A DNA stretch of 9,524 bases from Candidatus Poseidoniaceae archaeon (GCA_022425585.1 JAKMFF010000306.1:1-9524); one strand, 5' to 3'; numbered from the stretch's first letter, positions 1-9,000 are shown. Made by a program: numbers and translations. The notes: generated by a model not told the origin, from the letters alone.

Positions 1-834
1 CTGGCTGGTGGCAAGGGTGTACTGGTTACAACAGATCGCAGTGAAGCAAAGGAATTCATTACCAATGCCATCCAAACCGATGGTAAAGTTCTGCTAGAGG
101 AATTTCTACCCGGTCAAGAAGCTAGCATGTTAGTCGTCATGGATGGTTCTGGATTTGTGTGCCTACCCCCTAGTCAAGATCACAAGCGTGCATATGATGG
201 GGATTTGGGTCCCAACACTGGTGGCATGGGGGCTTATTGTCCAGCCCCTATCGTGACAACATCAGTCCATGAAAAGGTAATTTCGCGAATCGTTAAACCT
301 ATGTTTGAGTACCTCTCAAAACTTACTGTTCCGTACCGAGGTGTGTTGTATGTCGGATTGATGATCACAGATTCTGGCGACCCCAACGTAGTTGAATTTA
401 ATGTTAGGTTTGGCGATCCAGAATGTCAAATCACCTTGCCGTTAATAAAAACTGATTTGTTTGCTATTCTTCACTGCGCCTCGTTGGATAAATTATCTTC
501 ATTGGATGTGGAGTTTTATGATGCTCATGCCTTGACAATTGTACTTGCATCAGAAGGTTATCCAAGTCAGCCGGTCAAAGGACGGATTGTCGAAGGTATT
601 TCTGATAACATGAACGTTATTGCATTAGAGAGTTCTTGGATAAACCATGCAGGAACTAAATTAGCGGGCAACAAAATTATTGCCAATGGTGGCAGGGTTT
701 TATCTTGTAGTGCTATGTCAAAAACATTGTCTGGTGCAGCGACTTTAGCCTATGATTTAATAAATACTATTACCTTAGAAGGTGGCCATTTTAGGACCGA
801 TATTGGTGGTCAAATATTGAACGCTAAACAGTGA
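1..834 (+). CDS. purD: Phosphoribosylamine-glycine ligase (GAR synthetase), 5' end cut off
   Basis: This is the C-terminal 277 residues of PurD, the cytoplasmic ATP-grasp enzyme that joins glycine to 5-phosphoribosylamine, the second step of de novo purine synthesis. The frame is open from base 1, where it enters at the nucleotide-binding motif LAGGKGV (usually LAAGKGV), so about 145-150 N-terminal residues lie outside the window. Family motifs follow in order: LEEFLPGQEAS (about 106-138), QDHKRAYDGD, GPNTGGMGAY (about 208-237), YRGVLYVGLMI, and EFNVRFGDPE (394-423), whose Glu and Asn are the expected metal ligands. The late GYPSQPVKG element of the C-terminal domain is also present. The distance from the glycine-rich motif to the stop matches full-length bacterial PurD (about 429 residues), so the 3' end is intact. 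The TGA is at 832-834, and a 135-base gap separates it from aglB, so co-transcription is uncertain. No frameshift or missing key residue was seen. Confidence 0.96.
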   Translation: MAGGKGVLVTTDRSEAKEFITNAIQTDGKVLLEEFLPGQEASMLVVMDGSGFVCLPPSQDHKRAYDGDLGPNTGGMGAYCPAPIVTTSVHEKVISRIVKPMFEYLSKLTVPYRGVLYVGLMITDSGDPNVVEFNVRFGDPECQITLPLIKTDLFAILHCASLDKLSSLDVEFYDAHALTIVLASEGYPSQPVKGRIVEGISDNMNVIALESSWINHAGTKLAGNKIIANGGRVLSCSAMSKTLSGAATLAYDLINTITLEGGHFRTDIGGQILNAKQ

Positions 835-835
835 C

Positions 836-845
836 TTGTTTTCTT
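836..845 (+). terminator. Possible T-rich terminator after purD
   Basis: The stretch TTGTTTTCTT begins two bases after the purD stop. Short T-rich tracts just behind a stop codon are the usual archaeal intrinsic termination signal. No hairpin precedes it, and the run of T is broken by one G and one C, so this is only suggestive. Confidence 0.3.
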
Positions 846-892
846 AGGATAAACGCTATACTGAGTCAAAGATAAAACTTCTATCGTGCGTC

Positions 893-901
893 ACTATTAA
901 A
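893..901 (+). promoter_or_regulatory. Candidate archaeal TATA element for aglB
   Basis: The AT-rich string ACTATTAAA lies about 70 bases before the aglB ATG. If it were a TATA box, transcription would start near 918-926 and leave a leader of about 45-50 bases containing the hairpin at 929-942 and the Shine-Dalgarno at 958-962. A weaker alternative is GCTATA at 855-860. No convincing purine-rich BRE is seen upstream of either one. The call rests on position and base composition only. Confidence 0.25.
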
Positions 902-928
902 AGAGGTTCTAAAGTGGGCAAGTTGCTC

Positions 929-942
929 CAGCCTTACGGCTG
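929..942 (+). other. Small GC-rich hairpin in the aglB leader
   Basis: CAGCC (929-933) and GGCTG (938-942) are perfect inverted complements separated by the four-base loop TTAC. This gives a 5-bp stem with four G-C pairs, ending 15 bases before the Shine-Dalgarno sequence. The flanking bases (C928, T943) do not extend it. It could shape the leader RNA or be chance; no known riboswitch or leader family is recognised. Confidence 0.35.
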
Positions 943-957
943 TCGCGAAACACCGAT

Positions 958-962
958 GAGGG
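958..962 (+). promoter_or_regulatory. Shine-Dalgarno sequence of aglB
   Basis: GAGGG lies seven bases upstream of the ATG at 970, separated by a run of seven A. This is a good match to the anti-Shine-Dalgarno end of archaeal 16S rRNA and fixes the start. An in-frame TAA at 910-912 and the absence of any other in-frame ATG between it and 970 support the same choice. Confidence 0.75.
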
Positions 963-969
963 AAAAAAA

Positions 970-2049
970 ATGGAAGAGAAAACAACAACATTGCGAAACT
1001 CTCCAGCACCAATGCTTGGGTGGCTAATAGCGCCCCTTGCAGTAATGCTGGCAATCGCAGCAATTATGGTCGCAGGATTTGACTTCGACCTAAACCTAGA
1101 AAATATGACACCGATGCTGCTTGTTGCAGTAGCGGCTACCTTGGGTATCACCCCAAGAGTTGTCAGAGATAATGGTGCCGTAAAACTCTCTTCCTCGGTT
1201 CTTTCTCTAGCAACATTGGGTGCAGCAATGGTTGGTCATCAAGCTATTACTCACTTGACTGACCAAGGTGCATTTGTGGCTTTACAATTTCTAGTAGTTG
1301 CCTTTGGTGTATTTTTGTTTGATTCAAGAGGACGTCATGAATTTGCTACAATGCTCACATTTGCTGTTATGGGAATTAATGTCGGTATGGTTGCTGTTGG
1401 TTCATACAACAGCGATTTAGATACTCTGTATACCTTTGCAGATGGTTCCCTAAAAGATACACTAAACCTCCAAAGGCAAGCATTAGGCTACGTATTTTTC
1501 AGTTATTTGACAATATTTGTTGTCCTTGGTTTACTCGCAGCAGTACTCTCTAGAGGCACTCTAAACCCTGCTGGAGAAGATGGTTGGTTCTCTAAGATTG
1601 CACAACATGAAGGTTCTTACAACAAATCAACTCTACCATTGCAAATCGCTGCAGCAGTTTGGATTCTAGCACATGTCGGTAGCCTGTACCATTTTGATGC
1701 GGTCTCTATGGCAGATAAACTGGGCGTCACAGACGCAGACGGCTATCATGGTCATTTTGGCTTCTGGGGTGCTTTCTTTACTGGTATGGTGGCGATGGTT
1801 GTTGCTGGAATGGCAGCAGAAAAGTGGTATACTCGTTCAATGTTTATTGGTTCAATGTGGGCACTATACTTAGTGTCTGCATGGTACGAAGCAGGAATTT
1901 GGGAGTCCGAGCAACTTGAAGGTACTTGGGGCTCACTAATTTGGCTTGGTTTCACGTTCTTTATTTGTGTTGGAATATACATGATTTCAACACATGAGAA
2001 ATACGGTGGCTGGGCAAACTTAGATGATCATGAAGTCAGTGGCGCTAGA
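970..2049 (+). other. N-terminal multi-helix membrane module of AglB (residues 1-360)
   Basis: Hydrophobic segments at about residues 15-37, 46-62, 73-94, 99-117, 123-145, 169-194, 221-241, 262-284, 288-306 and 319-340 suggest ten membrane helices before the canonical Stt3 fold starts near residue 363. Polar linkers include a Gly/Glu/Ser-rich loop at about 195-220 and a loop with HFGFWG near 262-267. I do not recognise the module as a known family. The helix count is by eye, and the second and third segments are the weakest. Confidence 0.7.
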
Positions 2050-5000
2050 AAATTCTGGGATGCTCATTGGTCTAGTTTGATGATCGGTATGGCTTTCTTT
2101 TTCGGACTGGTAATCAGAATTCAATGGTACATTGTTCCGTCAATGAATGCTGTTGGAACTGGCGACTGGGATATGACTGGAGGGTCTGACCCATGGTACA
2201 TGAAGCGTGTTGTTGATTATATTCTAGCAAATAATGCACACCTGATTTTTGACGCAGATCGTGCTTATCCACTAGGTGGTGTCAATCCACGTCCACCGTT
2301 GTTTACCTGGTCAATTGCCCTATTGGCAATGATTCTGGAACCAATGCTTGGTAATGACGCAGTTTGGTATGCTATACTAGGACTACCAGCAATATACGGT
2401 GCACTTACCATATTCCCAATTGCTACCATTGCCAAGGACAACTTCGGCAAGTCTACCGGAGTAGTGGCTGCTTGGTTAATTGCCTTCATGCCAGCTCACG
2501 TTTCTCATTCTACCTGGGCGCTTGCAGACCACGATGCCTTTGTAATGCTATTCATTTCAATGGGATTCATGTTTTGGTTCAAAGCCATCAAGTATTCTAG
2601 CAATGACCGTTTAACTAAAACCTCTTCGCCAAGAATCACATCGATTTTGAACTCTTATGGAGTAATTGCAAGAGAGCGTAGGCCTGCTATGGCATTTGCC
2701 GTACTTGCTGGTGTTTCCTTTGGTATCGCCTCGTTGGCTTGGAAAGGTTTCGTTGTCGGTCCAAGCATACTATTCCTGGCATACTTCGCTCAGGTAGCCC
2801 TCAACATGTTCCGCAGAAAAGATTCTACCTCACTCAATTCGTTGTTCTTAGCAATGTTATTTGCCAATCTTCTAATGGCATTACCATTCTATGCACACCC
2901 GCAAATGAACCTTGTTTTAGATGGCACTGGATTACAACCATTCTTGTTCGTCCTAGGATTCACATTAGCGATTGCATACGTTACCACCGGATTTAGAGAT
3001 AAGCCATGGTTACTTGTTTTGGGAACCCTCTTTGTGGCAGCAACCGTATTCTTTGCCATATTGTTTGTTTTGAAGCAACTAGAATTTAGCAATGCATGGG
3101 ATGTTCTGTTCACAGGAAGTGGATATTTCAGCAAGACCAAGATTTTTGGAACAGTTGCTGAGGCTAATCCACCAGCCCGTGGTCAGTTATTTGCCCAGTT
3201 GGGACCTATTGTATTGGTCCTTGCACTAGCCATGGGATTCTATGCACTTTGGTCGACATTTAGAAATAAAAATCAATCACACCTATTCTTTGGAATATGG
3301 ATTTTTACCGCTACCTACATGTCCTGGACTGCTGCAAGATTCATGTTTAACGCAACACCTGCAGTAGCAGTACTTGGTGCATGGGGAATAGTCGCACTTT
3401 GGGATAAAGCTAATTTCCGTGGTTTGGTAAAGGCGTGGAAAAAATTCGGAATCAGGACTCCAGCAGACAGAATTGCTGGTGCTAGAAAGGCAGTATGGAG
3501 AACTCCTTCTTTCTCTGCAATATTGTTGATTATTTTGCTAGTAGGTGGACAACAATTCACGTACGGATTAGATTCTGCAATACCCGGAACAGATGATAGT
3601 GAAGATGATCTCGATGAAACTATTTACAACCTCATACCTGACGCTCTAAGATGGGAGTTAGCCGGATTCTCGGTTTTGGATAGCAGTGCATATTCAGGTA
3701 ACAAGTATCTTGGATCATTTGGTTCTGGATTTAATGACTATGGCTGGAATAGTGCCTATGACTGGATGACACAGCAAGATGCTCAAATGGACTATTCTCA
3801 AAGACCTGCATTTGTCTCATGGTGGGATTATGGTTTCCAAGCCCTTGATACCGGTCAACATCCATCTGTTTCTGACAACTTCCAGTCAGGTATTCCTGCA
3901 TCGGGTAATATGCTGTTAGCTAGAAATCAAGCAGACTTAATCTCCATGTTTACATGGCAATTAGCCACAGGAGACTTGCGGTATAATCAACTTAACACTG
4001 ATGACTATGAACTAACTTCAGGGTTCTCAAACATAGTTGAAAGACATATGGATTCTGAACAATATGAATTGTTTGAAACCATCCAAGAAGAGGGTGATAA
4101 CGATAAAATGCGTAATATAATTGATGATTATGCTTTTACTGTAATTCAAACCAATGAGGCATCACAGATTCAAACGAATAGTGAAAATGTAATGGCTAGT
4201 GGCTATCATAGAGTTGACGGGATTGCTGATACAAGCACTCTTTACTACCGACTATACCAAGATCGTGAGAAAGTTGATTGTGACCCAGAAGTTTATACCT
4301 CATGTGTCGATGGAGACTACAGTGATTTTTCAGATGCAAACTCCACATTCAATAGCAACGTGAGATCTGGCCAAGAATCCAGTTACAAAACCACACATTA
4401 CATCTTTGGAGACTACTGGTACACCAACGACTTGCGAGATGAGTTTGATTCAGTATCAACTCACATTCACCGAGCAAACACAAGATTAGCATTAACCGTT
4501 CAATTACTTAACGATATTATGACTGAACCAGAGATAGTAAACCTATATGATGACTTAATTGGCATGGAAGGCTATTACAAAGTTCAAGATTATGAAGGTC
4601 TTCCTGGTGATATGGTTGAAAGAGATCACGAAATTAGATACTTTGCCATCGACAACAGACTGTACCCTAGAGCTGGTCGTTACACTGCTGATGCAGCATA
4701 TAACGGCGAACAACCTATGGGTATTTTCGGTGCACCAACTATTTTGAGCGGCCAAGACATTTCAACCTTCATGGACGAGACCTATGAAACCTCCAGAGGT
4801 GACAGAAGTTTTGAGATGACAAGAGAAGAAGTAGATGAAGCAATGGTAAATGACTTCCTTGATCAACAAGCCGGATTGGAAATCGATCCGCTATTGGTTC
4901 AAGATGTTAGAGTAGACCACAACCCTGCCTTCTTTGACACTATGCTGGCAAGAACTTACGTTGGTTATGGTGCATCTTCGCTTGGTGTGAATACAGAATT

Positions 5001-6078
5001 CTCGAACCCACAGCCGGCTCAGCACTTTGGTATCGGTGGAACTCCGGGGTCAATCTTACAAAATGCATTGCCTATGCCTGGCGCTATGATGAATCACTTT
5101 GTCATATCTAACTGGTATAGTGAAGATGCAAATGATACAACCTTCAGAGCTAACACCTATGTTAAGATAATGAAATATTACTCTGGTGCCGAAATCAGTG
5201 GTCAAGTGACTATGAGTGATGATGGTAACCCAGTTCCTGGTGTCAGGCTACTAATCGAGAGAGATGCTTACTCTGGTGAAGGTGCTGAAGACTTGGACGA
5301 GGATACATATTGGATTCCAATCGGCTATACCGATGCCGATGCAAATGGTGATTGGTCTTTTATCGCTCCAGCGGGTAAGATAAGAGTCAGTGCTTTTGTT
5401 GGAACCTTTGATGCTGAACCAGCAAGGACATCAATTAGCGACGGAAGTTACATGCAAAATTGGGGCGACATGCTTTGTGATTCATATGAGTCATACAATT
5501 CTCAATACAATGTTTGTCTACCAGATGAAACTGCAAGAACTATATTCCCTGTTACTGCAGTACTTGGTAACGTAGCAAACATGACTTGGTTGGGCGATTC
5601 AGTAATGAATGTCACAGGTGAGCAGGCTAACAGAACTGCTGAATTTACCGATTCTATGAATATTCAAGTTGACAGCAGCGGTATATCCGGCCAACTAACT
5701 TGGATTGGTGATGAATCATTTGATGGTGATGCAATAGTTGACACAACTATCAAACTGGTTAACGTTCACCAAGCCTCTGATGATATGCTACTGGTCACTA
5801 CTAACGGTTCATTCTCTACAGAAGAAACTAGAATTTTACAGGGTACTGGTGAAGCAGTATTTGACGAAAATGGAACATTTGAATCAAATGGTTTGGCATC
5901 AGTAGTCAACTTTGTTGGTACATTTACTAGATCTATCGGCGACGGAAGAACATACATCGCAAATGGTTCATGGAACGGTACTGGGGAATTGACAGCATCT
6001 TGGATCGACCTTAATGATGGATTTAACGTCAATTGTGATGTTGACGCTAACGATTCATCGGTAACACTATGCCTGTAA
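970..6078 (+). CDS. aglB: AglB/Stt3 oligosaccharyltransferase with N-terminal membrane extension and beta-rich tail
   Basis: AglB/Stt3 moves an oligosaccharide from a dolichol lipid onto Asn of N-x-S/T sequons on the outer face of the membrane. The 1702 residues divide as follows. Residues 1-360 contain about ten predicted membrane helices that canonical AglB lacks. The usual first helix is about 363-388, followed by GSD-PWY (Asp407), DHD (520-522), TVAE (728-731), the last helix about 848-866, and a soluble domain with WWDYG at 951-955. The spacing of these motifs fits archaeal AglB-L, so the core appears catalytically complete; the DxxK/MI helix motif is not clear. The core ends near 1405 in a VKIMKYYSGAEISG stretch, followed by a carboxypeptidase-regulatory-like module (about 1408-1490) and then Gly/Thr/Asn-rich strands with about eight sequons. 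The TAA at 6076-6078 cuts this tail off in mid-pattern; the matching sequence continues in the -1 frame. The start is supported by GAGGG seven bases upstream. Typical AglB is 600-1000 residues. The OST identity is near certain; where the protein really ends is not. Confidence 0.95.
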   Translation: MEEKTTTLRNSPAPMLGWLIAPLAVMLAIAAIMVAGFDFDLNLENMTPMLLVAVAATLGITPRVVRDNGAVKLSSSVLSLATLGAAMVGHQAITHLTDQGAFVALQFLVVAFGVFLFDSRGRHEFATMLTFAVMGINVGMVAVGSYNSDLDTLYTFADGSLKDTLNLQRQALGYVFFSYLTIFVVLGLLAAVLSRGTLNPAGEDGWFSKIAQHEGSYNKSTLPLQIAAAVWILAHVGSLYHFDAVSMADKLGVTDADGYHGHFGFWGAFFTGMVAMVVAGMAAEKWYTRSMFIGSMWALYLVSAWYEAGIWESEQLEGTWGSLIWLGFTFFICVGIYMISTHEKYGGWANLDDHEVSGARKFWDAHWSSLMIGMAFFFGLVIRIQWYIVPSMNAVGTGDWDMTGGSDPWYMKRVVDYILANNAHLIFDADRAYPLGGVNPRPPLFTWSIALLAMILEPMLGNDAVWYAILGLPAIYGALTIFPIATIAKDNFGKSTGVVAAWLIAFMPAHVSHSTWALADHDAFVMLFISMGFMFWFKAIKYSSNDRLTKTSSPRITSILNSYGVIARERRPAMAFAVLAGVSFGIASLAWKGFVVGPSILFLAYFAQVALNMFRRKDSTSLNSLFLAMLFANLLMALPFYAHPQMNLVLDGTGLQPFLFVLGFTLAIAYVTTGFRDKPWLLVLGTLFVAATVFFAILFVLKQLEFSNAWDVLFTGSGYFSKTKIFGTVAEANPPARGQLFAQLGPIVLVLALAMGFYALWSTFRNKNQSHLFFGIWIFTATYMSWTAARFMFNATPAVAVLGAWGIVALWDKANFRGLVKAWKKFGIRTPADRIAGARKAVWRTPSFSAILLIILLVGGQQFTYGLDSAIPGTDDSEDDLDETIYNLIPDALRWELAGFSVLDSSAYSGNKYLGSFGSGFNDYGWNSAYDWMTQQDAQMDYSQRPAFVSWWDYGFQALDTGQHPSVSDNFQSGIPASGNMLLARNQADLISMFTWQLATGDLRYNQLNTDDYELTSGFSNIVERHMDSEQYELFETIQEEGDNDKMRNIIDDYAFTVIQTNEASQIQTNSENVMASGYHRVDGIADTSTLYYRLYQDREKVDCDPEVYTSCVDGDYSDFSDANSTFNSNVRSGQESSYKTTHYIFGDYWYTNDLRDEFDSVSTHIHRANTRLALTVQLLNDIMTEPEIVNLYDDLIGMEGYYKVQDYEGLPGDMVERDHEIRYFAIDNRLYPRAGRYTADAAYNGEQPMGIFGAPTILSGQDISTFMDETYETSRGDRSFEMTREEVDEAMVNDFLDQQAGLEIDPLLVQDVRVDHNPAFFDTMLARTYVGYGASSLGVNTEFSNPQPAQHFGIGGTPGSILQNALPMPGAMMNHFVISNWYSEDANDTTFRANTYVKIMKYYSGAEISGQVTMSDDGNPVPGVRLLIERDAYSGEGAEDLDEDTYWIPIGYTDADANGDWSFIAPAGKIRVSAFVGTFDAEPARTSISDGSYMQNWGDMLCDSYESYNSQYNVCLPDETARTIFPVTAVLGNVANMTWLGDSVMNVTGEQANRTAEFTDSMNIQVDSSGISGQLTWIGDESFDGDAIVDTTIKLVNVHQASDDMLLVTTNGSFSTEETRILQGTGEAVFDENGTFESNGLASVVNFVGTFTRSIGDGRTYIANGSWNGTGELTASWIDLNDGFNVNCDVDANDSSVTLCL
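5191..5439 (+). other. Carboxypeptidase-regulatory-like beta module in the AglB tail
   Basis: Residues about 1408-1490 follow the pattern of the carboxypeptidase regulatory-like (transthyretin/Ig-type) fold: an opening EISGQV strand, GNPVPGVRLLI, then TDADANGDWSF and IAPAGKIRVSAF. Such modules are typical extracytoplasmic spacers or binding domains. The same NG-x-aromatic then P-G-x-Y/W signature recurs about ten times in the open frame downstream (6069-9524), which links the two. Confidence 0.7.
6051..6078 (+). other. Reading-frame junction between aglB and the downstream beta-repeat frame
   Basis: The aglB frame stops at TAA 6076-6078. The downstream frame, one base back (-1), has its last upstream stop at 6048-6050. 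Any passage from one frame to the other must therefore fall within these 28 bases. A loss of one base here, relative to an ancestral gene, would produce exactly this arrangement. The stretch holds no homopolymer longer than three bases (AAA at 6077-6079, just at its edge) and no X-XXY-YYZ slippery heptamer. An ATG at 6069-6071 also lies in the -1 frame, so re-initiation with a 10-base overlap is possible. No strong Shine-Dalgarno is seen before that ATG. Confidence 0.65.
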
Positions 6079-9000
6079 ATGAAACAGTATGTTTGATTGA
6101 TGATACTGGAGATTTACCTGTTTACCTGATTGATGGTCTTGTGAATGCCAATGGAAGATTTACCTCTGCTGGAGAAACAATCCTAATTCAGGAACATAAT
6201 GGTGCTTCTTTCGAAGGCATTGGTTTCTTTGAAGGGACTGGAATATTCAATGGAACAGGAAGATTCGTCGGCTCCGGACATTTCTCAGGAGAAATGGTTA
6301 GCCCGGGTTCATTCTACCAAACAGGAATAGTGCCAGGAGAATATCAAGCCTTAGTAATGTTCGATGACGGCAGTGAGGTAGAATTACCCGACACTGTATC
6401 TGTGGGAATTGATCCTTCCTTCGGTGTAACTCTGAACATGCCAGGATCATTAATCGCAGGAAATGTGACAGATTCAACTGGAAGCCCAATTACTGATTTA
6501 TCGATATTCTTCGAAAATGTCAACGAAGAGAATGCTTCCGAGATTGAAATCAAGTCAAATGAAACAGGTGGATATTACTTCGGCCCATTACATCCAGGTG
6601 CATACTCGTTTAGAATAGACATGGACGGTGATGGATACAACGAAATTCAAGATGTTGTAACCGTTACAACAGATGCTGGAGTGATTTCGCCAATCAGTTT
6701 TATCCCACAAATGTTTGATGTAGACATACAGTTAGTTTCTCCGATAGATGGGGACGGGGAAGAATTGTTGAATCTATCTAATAGAAATATAACTATATCT
6801 TCAAGTGAGATTTTCTTCAGTCAGCAATATACCACTGACGATAATGGACTAGTAAGCTTAGAACTCATCCCTGGTAATTATGAGTTAACTGATGAAAACT
6901 CAGAATCATATGTCATATTTACTACATTTGCCGTCAGTGAAGATAATTTAACACTAGATGCACCGTTTTCAATAGCAACCACATTGACTGGAAATCTCAG
7001 GGCTTATACCTCAGAATTTAATGAAACATGGAGTTCTACTGATCGGATTGATAATTCAGTAATTGCACAAAACCTTGCCTTCAAGATACAAAGCGAAGAG
7101 TTTAGCTATTCTGTCTCAACAGATAACGATGGCAACTTTTCCCTGCTAGTTCCTGGTGACAGAGAATATCAATTAATTGCCTACTCGACAACACTTACTC
7201 ATGGACTTGGTATTGATTTCTCACCAGAAAATGTAACAGATTATGATTTGTCTAATCAATATCTTAAGGAAACAACAACTGTTCAAGGTGCCTTGTTTAC
7301 TTATGATAACAAAACTCAATGGAACGCAGAGTTCTATGATGGCTACAATCCTGTTGTAGTCGCTAAAGACTCGTCTGGATTTGAGTGGACAATCCCTTCA
7401 GAAGACGACGGAAGTTTTGTGTTCAATGTGGCAAATGACAATTATGATATATTTGTTGACGATGAATTCAACTTTACTAGCATAACAGGGGCAAACATTT
7501 CTGATAATGGTGTCTCAACTACATTTGAACTAGTCGCTAATCCGCAATTAGTCGATATCACAGTATCTGTTTGTGTATCTGCCAATGATACATGTGAGGA
7601 TGGACTATCAGTATTCAGTAATTTCTCGTTAATACCAACCATATTCACTCAAGATACTTACTATATCAACAGCACAAATCAAGTCATAGAAAATGGGGAT
7701 TACAAACTAAGCGTTAGGCCAGGATCGTATTTACTGTCAATTACTGACTACGATAGTGATGATTACTCCTCTGATTTTAACCAATTTTTCCAAACAACAC
7801 AAATTTTCGTTGACTTCAGAGAAGATTCAGTTACCAATTACAACATCACATTTTCAAACGAATGGTTGGTCTCTGGTGAATTACTGCAAAATGATGTTGG
7901 GGCGGAAAACCTTGAATTCCTCTTGTACAACGAAAATGATAATGCATGGAGGAGTTTAGTTACCCAAGAAAATGGAACCTTTGCCGGCTACGTACCAGCA
8001 GGTGATTGGGTGATTATTGTTGCACCAAAGGTTGTTGAGAATGAAACCTACCTTCTAAGGGCACCTCTAATGATTGACTCTTCTAGCGCTAATAGGGTAA
8101 ACATGGAACTTAATTTAGTTCCAGCTATGGAAGTAAGCTTCAATCTAACAGAGAACCTCACAGATAACCCAATTGCTGATGCTAGGGTCACTGCTGTTAG
8201 TAACGATGGGTTTGGCAACATAACATTACAACCATCTAACTCAACTGGTTATGTTTATGATATGTTAATGCCTGGTAATTATTCTTTGGTATTGGAGCAA
8301 ATTTCGGATGACCGACAATGGATAATACAAGATGACCAACAAATATTATCTGAAAATATTATTGACAACGAATTACACTTAGAATCAATATATGCTGATG
8401 TAAGTGTGCAAATTGGTGGTAGAGTTTACTGGGATATTAATCTAGATAATTCTGCAACTCCAAACGAATATGTTGAAAATGTTAGTGTTGTGATTACTAG
8501 TGCTGATGAAACAATCAATGAAACTGTAGCCACAGACGTTAATGGCTTGTGGTCCACATTTGTCCCGATAAGAACTGAACTTAATGTATCCATGGAGAAA
8601 TCTGGATATGTTACAACCTATTACAACAGCACTAACAGCTCTAATCTAATCGTAGAAGATGAAGCAATAGTAGAGTCTCATCAAATCACTGCCAGCAGTG
8701 TTGCCGTATCTGGATTGGTTACCACAAATATGCCTGATGCTGAATTACAACTAGACGGTTCATCGATAACCTTGTACCCTGAAACAGATAACCAATTATC
8801 TGCGATCTCTCTAACTGGTACATATGAAAATGGTGAGTTATCTTGGGACACTACATTGACCCCAGGAAATTGGATCGTAGTTGTTGAAAGCCAAAATACC
8901 AACGAAAATGGTGGAGGAATTGCTATTGGATACTTAGACGCTAATGTGTTTGATGGCGGCGAAATAACTCTAGAAATGAAATCTGGCGGATGGTTAGAAA

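Noticed and set aside
943..960. GAAAC and CGATGAG strings next to a hairpin, reminiscent of hammerhead ribozyme core elements
   Set aside because: The order and spacing are wrong, the CUGANGA box has a mismatch, and there is no room for stems between the elements.
1752..1982. Antisense open frames inside aglB, such as 1752-1982, 3315-3560 and 5766-6032
   Set aside because: They lack ribosome binding sites and family resemblance, and they lie opposite a strongly supported coding frame, so they are shadows.
6051..6078. Classical programmed -1 frameshift site
   Set aside because: No X-XXY-YYZ heptamer is present and no obvious strong hairpin or pseudoknot is seen just downstream. Recoding is kept only as an open possibility.
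6079..6096. ATG right behind the aglB stop as a start for the next gene
   Set aside because: It reads only five codons before TGA at 6094-6096. The long downstream frame is in another phase.
6113..6128. Perfect 8-base tandem duplication (TTTACCTG twice), whose length is not a multiple of three, as the cause of the frame change
   Set aside because: It lies downstream of the aglB stop at 6076 and of a second in-frame stop at 6094, so it cannot by itself explain the break. Removing one copy also closes the downstream frame.
7442..7648. Antisense open frames inside the beta-repeat gene (7442-7648, 8681-8902, 6298-6489)
   Set aside because: The forward frame is continuous and carries a clear periodic protein pattern. 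The reverse frames show no recognisable features.
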